17,945 nt of DNA from JAFGED01 sp964551295 (GTDB taxonomy: Bacteria; Chloroflexota; Anaerolineae; B4-G1), in the NCBI GenBank assembly GCA_964551295.1, contig CAZKDJ010000073.1, positions 1-17,945 of the forward strand, read 5' to 3'. Below the pieces are notes generated by a model. That model did not search any database. It saw nothing but the letters and a program-made list of their open reading frames with translations, and had not been told where the DNA came from. A program made the position numbers and the translations under genes. Below, piece by piece: positions 1-4,758 of this stretch (its first letter is position 1; each line of letters opens with the position of its first letter).

Positions 1-67
1 CGTTGACGGCGAGGGTGGCGACCAGCGCCAGGACGACGACGATCTGTTGTGCAACTTCTCTTTTCAT
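1..67 (-). CDS. N-terminal fragment of a membrane protein (possibly TspO/MBR family)
   Basis: Only the first 22 codons are inside the window; the gene runs off the left edge. The ATG at 67 has a good Shine-Dalgarno (GGAGG, about six bases upstream), so the start is well supported. The peptide begins MKREVAQQ and continues into a hydrophobic stretch (IVVVLALVATLAV), which is a signal anchor or first membrane helix. The pattern of a short charged start, a hydrophobic run and then Asn resembles the beginning of TspO/tryptophan-rich sensory proteins seen next to other Chloroflexota genes, but this rests on memory of the family and too few residues are visible to prove it. It lies downstream of the SDR gene on the same strand, 55 bp away, with a GC-rich hairpin between them. 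Confidence 0.6.
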   Translation of the reverse strand, partial: MKREVAQQIVVVLALVATLAVN

Positions 68-87
68 TCTTGGCCTCCGAAACAGCT

Positions 88-110
88 CCCTCCCCCGCCC
101 TGGGGGAGGG
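88..110. repeat. GC-rich hairpin between SDR gene and next gene
   Basis: A perfect 9-bp inverted repeat: CCCTCCCCC at 88-96, loop GCCCT, GGGGGAGGG at 102-110. It is followed by a further G-rich tract (111-122) that runs up to the SDR stop codon. There is no T-run on either side, so it is not a textbook terminator. Similar CCCTCCCCC/GGGGGAGGG palindromes are scattered in many high-GC genomes, so a dispersed intergenic repeat is the likeliest identity (inference). Confidence 0.6.
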
Positions 111-122
111 CTGGGGTGGGGG

Positions 123-854
123 TTACGACCACCGATCCCCACCGTCCACGACCAACACCTCGCCGGTGACGTAATCGGCGCGCACCAGGTAGAGCACGGC
201 GTCCACCACGTCCTGCGGCTCGCCCCAGCGGCCCAGCAGCGTCTCTGCCGCCAGGTGACCTTTTACGGATTCGGCAAGCTCCGGCGGCGGGAGCACGGGT
301 CCCGGCACGATCCCGTTGACACGCACCTGCGGGGCCAGTTCGACCGCCAGGCTGCGCGCCAGCGCCCACAGCGTGGCCTTGGCCGTGCCGTGGGCCAGGT
401 ACTCGGGCCAGGGATCGAACACGCCCCGGTCGAGGATGGCGACGATGGCCCCCGCGCCGCGTTCGACCATCCCCGGCGCCAGCGCCTGGGCCAGCAGAAG
501 AAAGCTTTCCGCGATCACGCCCATCTCCAACCGCCACGTCTCCAGCGTCGTCTCGGCCAGCGAAGCGCGGACGAAGGGGGAGGCGGTGTGCACCAGGATA
601 TCGACCCCGCCGAAGCGCGCCTGCACCTGGGCGGCCAGGGCGCGGGCGGCGTCTGGATCGGCCAGGTCGGCCTGGAAGGCCTGCGCCTCTACGCCCAACG
701 CCTGCGCCCGGGCGACCGTCTCCTGTGCAGCGTCGGCGGAGCGGTTGTAGTGAACGGCGACGTGAGTGCCGGCCTCAGCCAGCCCCAGCGTGATGGCCTG
801 GCCCACGCGCGCCGCCCCGCCGGTTATGAGGGCGGTTTTGTCTTTTGGGTTCAT
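123..854 (-). CDS. SDR family oxidoreductase, pteridine-reductase-like
   Basis: A 243-residue short-chain dehydrogenase/reductase, the usual length for the family, with a Rossmann fold for NAD(P)H. The cofactor loop is TGGAARVG (residues 11-18), and the NNAG-equivalent reads HTAS (89-92). The active-site stretch is unusual. The position normally held by the catalytic Ser is Asp142 (AILDRG), as in PTR1-type pteridine reductases. The YxxxK motif reads HGTAK (155-159), so Lys159 is kept but His replaces the catalytic Tyr. The VRVNGIVPGPV segment (177-187) and the C-terminal VTGEVLVVDGG are typical. A pterin or other carbonyl reductase is the closest guess, and activity is uncertain without the Tyr. 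The ATG at 854 overlaps the stop of the upstream restriction gene (ATGA) and has no clear Shine-Dalgarno, so translation is probably coupled to that gene. Confidence 0.9.
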   Translation of the reverse strand: MNPKDKTALITGGAARVGQAITLGLAEAGTHVAVHYNRSADAAQETVARAQALGVEAQAFQADLADPDAARALAAQVQARFGGVDILVHTASPFVRASLAETTLETWRLEMGVIAESFLLLAQALAPGMVERGAGAIVAILDRGVFDPWPEYLAHGTAKATLWALARSLAVELAPQVRVNGIVPGPVLPPPELAESVKGHLAAETLLGRWGEPQDVVDAVLYLVRADYVTGEVLVVDGGDRWS

Positions 855-1702
855 TGGAGTACAAGTTGCGTCTCCTCGGAGATTTTGTCTTGCAGAATCG
901 CAATGATTTCCTGGAGTTCAACATTGGGGCTGGCACTCAATCCTAGGCTCGTTGCAATACCATCGGAATCCGTACTATGGCGTGTGTCAAGATTTATGCG
1001 AAAAACTCCGGTATCCGTTTGGGCGAACTTGTACGAATGAATATGCATCGAGTCTCCCCTGCGAGCGTTTTTGATGTGGTCAAACTGAAACTCTCGTCGC
1101 ATATATGCGAGAAGGTGGTTTTGCAGGACTAACACAAGATGCTTGTTGATGCTTTCAAACGTCCCCACTTCGTGATAAAGCTGAATCAACGTGGTTTTGG
1201 CGGTCATTTTCCAGTTCATACCAAACTTCTTGGGCGAATCGGAGTCGCTGGCGTCAACTTCTATCCCTTGCCTATTCAAGAATCTTTGTCGTTCAGGCCA
1301 AACTGTGCCCGTTGTATCCAAGGTTTGGAGTTCAATGCCAACAAAATCCTTGACCTTGCCATCCTTTGCTGACACAAGAAAGTAGTCCACGCTTCCACCA
1401 GGAATGCTGACTTCGGGGATTATGTGGAGTTCGTTCCCCGGTTCGTGCAGAGTTAGCAGATGCATACAATCGAGAAAGACTTGATTCCTTTCCAGAAGAC
1501 GCTGGGGGCAAATCATAACCTGTTTGCGTTTTCTACTGTGCTCCACAGAGCAAGTTCCTATTGTGACTTCTGGGGTGCTTTTTCGTGCTTTCTCACATTT
1601 GTGGTTAAGGTACGGGCAAAACTGCCTGGAAGAAACAGATTTCCAGTCTATTTCTTGACCTGAACAGGTTGACATTCCATATAGCTCAAGGATTTTGCTC
1701 AT
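851..1702 (-). CDS. NotI-family type II restriction endonuclease
   Basis: A 283-residue protein starting MSKILELYGM at 1702. This start is chosen because its ATG overlaps the methyltransferase stop (ATGA); longer in-frame starts would lie deep inside the methyltransferase gene. Cys29, Cys36, Cys51 and Cys65, with the landmark IGTCSV (49-53), fit the Fe-Cys4 fold known from NotI. The nuclease core follows the PD-(D/E)XK scheme in its E-x-Q variant: Glu97, Asp106, then Glu124-Leu-Gln126 in the stretch IELQTLDTTGT, a recognisable NotI-family signature. It would cut unmethylated DNA; NotI itself recognises GCGGCCGC, but the specificity here is not proven. The gene is visibly more AT-rich than its surroundings. 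Its stop codon overlaps the SDR start. Family assignment is from motifs, without a search. Confidence 0.85.
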   Translation of the reverse strand: MSKILELYGMSTCSGQEIDWKSVSSRQFCPYLNHKCEKARKSTPEVTIGTCSVEHSRKRKQVMICPQRLLERNQVFLDCMHLLTLHEPGNELHIIPEVSIPGGSVDYFLVSAKDGKVKDFVGIELQTLDTTGTVWPERQRFLNRQGIEVDASDSDSPKKFGMNWKMTAKTTLIQLYHEVGTFESINKHLVLVLQNHLLAYMRREFQFDHIKNARRGDSMHIHSYKFAQTDTGVFRINLDTRHSTDSDGIATSLGLSASPNVELQEIIAILQDKISEETQLVLQ

Positions 1703-2763
1703 AATAGTCTCCTGCATCTGTTTTCGGCTATCTCTAGATACTTTTCGGATATATCGATGCCAATCGACTTTCGGCCAAGTAGCCGGGCAACAAGCATACT
1801 TGTTCCCGTACCACAAAATGGATCAAGTGCTATACCACCTGGTGGGCAAGACGCCAAGACAGGAATCTTGCACAAGTCTTCAGGGTAAGGCGCAAAATGA
1901 GCGCGCCGCTTCTGTGTGTCCTCGGGCAGTATATCCCATACATCGTCAGGTTTGCTTCCCTTGGGGTGGTATTTCAAGAAGTAGAACCCCTTTTTGTTTA
2001 ACTCCCGAGCTCTTCCTGACACGCGCTCGGAATCTGAGTGTGTAGTGCGTTGCTGCCCTCGAATAATCATTCGAAAGTCAGATACTTCTCCTCGCTCAAC
2101 ATTTGCTAGCATCTCTTCGAGGGCCGAAAAAGCGGCTTTTTTCTCCTCGATAGCTAATGCCGTTGACATCTCTATCTGACGTTTGTACCGAATCCCTGAC
2201 ACGCCTGTAGCAGTAACAACTGCCCCATTTACGACCCTGGTTTTTCTCGGTTTTGCCCTGATAGCATCTATATCAAAGTAGTATCCCTGTGCATCCTTTA
2301 CGAAGAAAAATACATTCTCGTGAATATTTCTTACACGATCTTTTGCATTATCAAGTCCCCCCTTGACCTTATTCCAAATCACACTGTTTCGCAGGACCCA
2401 ACCCTGCTCATCCATCAACTTGAGCGCTACTCTCCAGGGGATACCTAGCAGGGACTTGTTGTGGTAGGTATCCCCCATATTGAGCCAAAACGCGCCGGTT
2501 GGCTTTAATACCTTGTGAACTTGGCTGAAAACTGAAAGGAGATTTGATATATAGTCTTCGTGCCTGTTCTCTAAACCGATTCCACCATTATGGTACTGAC
2601 GTTTTCCCCAGTAGGGTGGGCTGGTCATGCAAAAGTCGATGGAATCAGCCGGGAGTTGCTCTAGAATAGAGACGGCATCTCCAAGGAGAAAGAGTGGAGA
2701 GACGGTCTGATTCGTGAGGTACGAAGTAAAGTGCTCGGAAAAGTTGGCAGTAGCTATAGTCAT
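1699..2763 (-). CDS. Type II DNA methyltransferase (N4-cytosine/N6-adenine, beta order)
   Basis: A 354-residue S-adenosylmethionine-dependent DNA methyltransferase. The catalytic motif IV TSPPYWG is at residues 47-53 and the AdoMet-binding motif I DPFCGTGTS is at 314-322, followed by SIGIDIS. Motif IV before motif I marks the beta class. TSPPY is more often associated with N4-cytosine than N6-adenine methylation, though not exclusively. The middle section (about 170-280) is variable and probably carries target recognition. It should protect host DNA from the endonuclease encoded immediately downstream, with which it shares an ATGA overlap. The ATG at 2763 is preceded by a weak AGGA about 14 bases upstream. 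Base composition is foreign to the region: 2281-2340 has 22 of 60 G+C, against 43 of 60 in radC at 3841-3900. This supports acquisition by transfer. Confidence 0.92.
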   Translation of the reverse strand: MTIATANFSEHFTSYLTNQTVSPLFLLGDAVSILEQLPADSIDFCMTSPPYWGKRQYHNGGIGLENRHEDYISNLLSVFSQVHKVLKPTGAFWLNMGDTYHNKSLLGIPWRVALKLMDEQGWVLRNSVIWNKVKGGLDNAKDRVRNIHENVFFFVKDAQGYYFDIDAIRAKPRKTRVVNGAVVTATGVSGIRYKRQIEMSTALAIEEKKAAFSALEEMLANVERGEVSDFRMIIRGQQRTTHSDSERVSGRARELNKKGFYFLKYHPKGSKPDDVWDILPEDTQKRRAHFAPYPEDLCKIPVLASCPPGGIALDPFCGTGTSMLVARLLGRKSIGIDISEKYLEIAENRCRRLL

Positions 2764-2842
2764 ATGGTTGTGGCTATTCCTCAGGTCTAACTGGTTGGTG
2801 TATTAGGATGATAACATGGGCGTTCAGATTTTGCCAGCGAGC

Positions 2843-3278
2843 TCAGAAATGACTCTCGTATCCCCCAATCTCCAACTCATCCCGCATCGTCTGCAGCTCC
2901 TGACGCAGGTTGGGATTGACGGGCACGCCCTGCTCGCGCACGGTCACGGCGTCTGCCGTATTGGCGGGCCTTGTCCATCGCCATGCGCATGGCGCGATGG
3001 GCGATCACGTGGCCAGTGCCGTGATGGCCGTCCAGCAGCGCTGTCGTCTCTGTCTCCTTGACCACCTTGATCTCCGTCGTCGTGCGGTGGCGGCCAGATT
3101 TGACGTGGTCGTAATAGTACTTGAGCCGCCCCACGCCGTGCGATTCGATGCCGTGCAGGTCGGAGGTAATCAGCACGTCGCCGCAGATGGCGGCCTCGTT
3201 CTCGGGGACGCCCAGGCCGGTGAACACATCCACGATGAAGGCTTTGACGTCCGTGGGAATGTACGTTGTCTGTGGCAT
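2843..3278 (-). pseudogene. Ldh-family (malate/L-lactate) dehydrogenase remnant with internal deletion
   Basis: From the ATG at 3278 (Shine-Dalgarno AAGGAG just upstream), 108 codons read as the N-terminal part of an Ldh-type NAD(P)-dependent dehydrogenase. They include the diagnostic SDLHGIESHGVGRL (39-52) and the DGHHGTGH...AMRMAMDKA segment that precedes the nucleotide-binding part. At about 2954 the reading frame breaks. In the +1 frame the next about 35 codons read ADAVTVREQGVPVNPN...ELQTMRDELE, ending at TGA 2843-2845, which looks like the C-terminal tail of the same family. The family is usually 330-370 residues long, so about 200 central residues including the catalytic core are missing. 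The reading through in the original frame is nonsense (Arg-rich). The most likely history is one deletion of roughly 600 bp, followed by a now silent gene. It adjoins the AT-rich restriction-modification pair. Confidence 0.85.
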
Positions 3279-3304
3279 ATTGGGATCTCCTTGTAATTGT
3301 GGGG

Positions 3305-3319
3305 CAAAATGGCATTTTG
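3305..3319. promoter_or_regulatory. Palindrome in the leader of the dead dehydrogenase gene
   Basis: A perfect 7-1-7 palindrome, CAAAATG-G-CATTTTG. It sits just downstream of the predicted transcription start of the dehydrogenase remnant and upstream of its Shine-Dalgarno. Position and symmetry suit a repressor operator (inference), and no regulator is identifiable in the window. Confidence 0.45.
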
Positions 3320-3327
3320 TCCTACAG

Positions 3328-3356
3328 AGTTTACTCCAAAAGGAATCGGTGTGCAA
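3328..3356 (-). promoter_or_regulatory. Promoter of the dehydrogenase remnant
   Basis: On the minus strand, TTGCAC (3356-3351), a 17-base spacer and TAAACT (3333-3328). The -35 keeps TTG, and the -10 matches TATAAT at four of six positions. The predicted start near 3321 gives a leader of about 43 bases with AAGGAG before the ATG at 3278. It appears intact although the gene is broken. Confidence 0.5.
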
Positions 3357-3387
3357 GTTTGGCGATTTCGCTTGGTGGTGGTTGTAA

Positions 3388-3457
3388 CCACGAATGGCAT
3401 GAACCAACGAATGACACTAATGTTGGAGTCATTCGGGGAGCATTCGTGCTATTCGTG
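3388..3457. repeat. Imperfect inverted repeat of CACGAAT/ATTCGTG motifs
   Basis: The left arm at 3388-3415 contains CACGAATGGCATGAA and CGAATGAC. The right arm at 3428-3457 is its imperfect reverse complement (GTCATTCG ... GCTATTCGTG). The arms are about 28-30 bases each around a 12-base centre. The structure lies directly upstream of the radC promoter and downstream (on the other strand) of nothing coding. It resembles dispersed ATTCGTG-type intergenic repeats; a regulatory role is possible but unproven. Confidence 0.5.
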
Positions 3458-3464
3458 ATTCCAT

Positions 3465-3493
3465 TTGACAACCCCGTGCGACCTGTGTATAGT
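3465..3493 (+). promoter_or_regulatory. Near-consensus sigma-70-type promoter of radC
   Basis: TTGACA at 3465-3470, spacer of exactly 17 bases, TATAGT at 3488-3493. The -35 is perfect and the -10 matches five of six. The expected transcription start is about 3500-3501, which coincides with the GTG proposed as the radC start codon. Confidence 0.8.
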
Positions 3494-3500
3494 TAGTGGC

Positions 3501-4214
3501 GTGGAGGAAGGAGAGGAGACCACAGAATACAGGCCGACGATCAAAGACCTGCCGGTTGACGAGCGCCCGCGCGAGCGGTTGGCGCGGGTGGGCGAGGGGG
3601 CGCTTTCGACGGCGGAACTGCTGGCCATCATCCTGCGCACCGGGGTGGGCGGGGAGAACGTCCTGGCCCTGGCGACGCGCCTCATCTCCAAGTACAACGG
3701 TCTGCCGGGCTTGGCCCGCGCCAGCTTTGCCGAGTTGAAAGCGGAAAAGGGATTGGGCAAGGCCAAGACGGCGCAGGTCAAGGCCGCGTTGGAGTTGGGC
3801 CGCCGCATGCTGCTCGCCACGCCGGAGGATCGCTTCGTCGTGCGCTCGCCGGCCGACGTGGCGCAGCTCCTGATGGCCGAGATGGCCCACTTGGAGCAGG
3901 AGCACTTTCGGGTGCTGTATCTCGACACGCGCAACCGGCTGCTGGGATCGGAGACGGTGTACGTGGGCAGCCTCAACGCCTCGCACATCCGCGTGGGCGA
4001 GATTTTCCGCGACGCCGTCAAGCGCAACTGCGCGGCCATCATCGTGGTGCACAATCATCCCTCGGGCGACCCGAGCCCGTCGCCGGAGGACGTGGCGGTG
4101 ACGCGCCAGCTCGTCGCGGCGGGCAGACTCTTGGATATCGAGGTGCTCGATCACCTGGTGGTCGGCCAGCAGCGTTTCGTGAGTTTGCGCGAGCGTGGGC
4201 TGGGTTTTGAGTAG
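3501..4214 (+). CDS. radC: RadC family JAB/MPN-domain protein
   Basis: A 237-residue RadC/UPF0758 protein, close to the usual length. Residues about 8-110 form the N-terminal UPF0758 region with a helix-hairpin-helix (around LPGLARASFAELKAEKGLGKAK). Residues about 112-237 form the JAMM metalloprotease-like domain: Glu151 in GSETVYVG, then HNHPSGDPSPSPED at 184-197 supplying His184, His186 and Asp197 for Zn2+. The biochemical role of RadC is unsettled; links to recombination in competent cells and to mobile elements are known, and the old DNA-repair claim is disputed. An in-frame TTG at 3465 would start inside the -35 box, so it is rejected. The GTG at 3501 lies on the predicted transcription start and would make the mRNA leaderless. 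A purine-rich tract at 3504-3518 has no start codon after it at a proper distance. The TAG stop is part of the target duplication of the inserted element downstream. Confidence 0.93.
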   Translation: MEEGEETTEYRPTIKDLPVDERPRERLARVGEGALSTAELLAIILRTGVGGENVLALATRLISKYNGLPGLARASFAELKAEKGLGKAKTAQVKAALELGRRMLLATPEDRFVVRSPADVAQLLMAEMAHLEQEHFRVLYLDTRNRLLGSETVYVGSLNASHIRVGEIFRDAVKRNCAAIIVVHNHPSGDPSPSPEDVAVTRQLVAAGRLLDIEVLDHLVVGQQRFVSLRERGLGFE

Positions 4215-4216
4215 GA
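4212..4216 (+). repeat. Left copy of 5-bp target-site duplication (TAGGA)
   Basis: TAGGA immediately precedes the left end (TGTCA) of the 404-bp element and is repeated at 4621-4625 after its right end. The first three bases are the radC stop codon, so insertion left the protein unchanged. Confidence 0.8.
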
Positions 4217-4246
4217 TGTCACGTCCAACGTAAATCGAGAAAAGAA
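4217..4246 (+). repeat. Left terminal inverted repeat of the element
   Basis: It begins TGTCACGTCCAACGTAA and continues into a purine-rich GAGAAAAGAA tract. It pairs with the reverse complement of 4591-4620 at 25 of 30 positions; the differences are at positions 6, 7, 13, 18 and 21. Confidence 0.82.
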
Positions 4247-4251
4247 CGCCA

Positions 4252-4273
4252 TTCCAGCGTAACTCAAGAAAAC
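4252..4273 (+). repeat. Internal left copy of the end motif
   Basis: TTCCAGCGTAACTCAAGAA, the second copy at the left end, starts 29 bases after the equivalent point in the terminal copy (4223). It is a candidate transposase-binding site. Confidence 0.72.
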
Positions 4274-4466
4274 GTGTTTGTGATGGCAGTAAGGTTTCAG
4301 GTCGGTATGAGTGATATGGCATCGATTTGCCCCACCACTTGGTCCAGAGTTGGCTCAACAGGTTGCTCTGGGCTGGTGGCTGCGTCGCAAAGGCCTTGTC
4401 TCCGCACACCAGCGGCGGCATTACCCAGACCTGGATCCCAAATCAAAGTTTGCGGCGAAATTTCGC

Positions 4467-4486
4467 ATTCTCGGATTACGCTGGAC
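4467..4486 (-). repeat. Internal right copy of the end motif (inner)
   Basis: On the minus strand it reads GTCCAGCGTAATCCGAGAAT. It lies 31 bases from the next right-end copy and in inverted orientation to the left-end copies. Confidence 0.7.
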
Positions 4487-4497
4487 GAAAAGTCCGC

Positions 4498-4517
4498 GTT
4501 CTCTAGTTACGTTGGAC
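4498..4517 (-). repeat. Internal right copy of the end motif (middle)
   Basis: On the minus strand it reads GTCCAACGTAACTAGAGAAC, preceded by TGTTCA (4523-4518). It is about 97 bases from the terminal right copy, which makes the right end longer and sparser than the left. Confidence 0.72.
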
Positions 4518-4590
4518 TGAACACCTCTCGGAGAGCCTTTGACGCGACATAATGATGCTTCCAGGCCCGTTTTGGGGCGTTCAGAGGCTA

Positions 4591-4620
4591 TTCTTTTCTT
4601 GAGTTACATTGGAACTGACA
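4591..4620 (-). repeat. Right terminal inverted repeat of the element
   Basis: On the minus strand it begins TGTCAGTTCCAATGTAACTC and continues AAGAAAAGAA, matching the left terminus. The flanking TAGGA at 4621-4625 confirms the boundary. Confidence 0.82.
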
Positions 4621-4625
4621 TAGGA
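4621..4625 (+). repeat. Right copy of 5-bp target-site duplication (TAGGA)
   Basis: An exact copy of 4212-4216, immediately after the terminal TGACA. Confidence 0.8.
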
Positions 4626-4758
4626 AAGGAAGCGACATAGAGAAGGCAGTAACTGGATCAATGTGTGTTGCTGTGTTCTTGTTGTCACAATGCTTTGCAT
4701 GCTGAAGAAATAGAGATGCAGTTTGCTAAGCGTCAGGGAATAGGGTGGGGGGTGAAAG
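4626..4758 (+). other. Leader region before the Ig-repeat gene, with a short direct repeat
   Basis: No convincing promoter was found in these 133 bases, though one must lie here or in the preceding element. AGTTTGCTAAG at 4720-4730 recurs at 4765-4775 inside the first codons of the next gene; each copy is followed by a similar GGGAAT sequence, and the spacing is 45 bases. The run AGGGTGGGGGGTG at 4742-4754 serves as a purine-rich ribosome-binding region. Confidence 0.35.

Larger units (their letters stand above)
4217..4620. mobile_element. 404-bp non-autonomous transposable element with Tn7/Tn5053-like ends
   Basis: The element starts TGTCA and ends TGACA. Its 30-bp terminal inverted repeats (4217-4246 and 4591-4620) agree at 25 of 30 positions, and it is flanked by an exact 5-bp direct repeat, TAGGA. 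Three more copies of the end motif (consensus KTCCARYGTAA followed by an AGAA tract) lie inside: one in the left orientation at 4252-4273, two in the right orientation at 4467-4486 and 4498-4517. TGT...ACA termini, 5-bp duplications and several transposase-binding repeats arranged asymmetrically at the two ends are the hallmarks of Tn7-, Tn5053/Tn402- and Mu-like DDE transposons. No transposase or convincing gene is inside, so it would need a transposase from elsewhere. The interior 4281-4460 is unrecognised; short open frames there carry no known motif. Confidence 0.82.

Noticed and set aside
1703..1816. Longer start for the restriction endonuclease at 1816
   Set aside because: The extra 38 residues are antiparallel-free overlap with the methyltransferase gene and lack a ribosome-binding site; the ATG at 1702 sits in an ATGA junction and matches the family N-terminus.
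3465..3500. radC starting at the TTG at 3465
   Set aside because: That TTG is the -35 box of a near-consensus promoter, so it would not be in the mRNA; the extra residues are not RadC-like.
3429..4421. 330-codon minus-strand frame over radC and the mobile element
   Set aside because: It is antisense to the JAMM-domain gene and runs into the transposable element; the protein has no recognisable domain.
4274..4552. Small genes inside the 404-bp element
   Set aside because: Short frames (69 and 92 codons) overlap the inverted end motifs, lack ribosome-binding sites and show no known motif.
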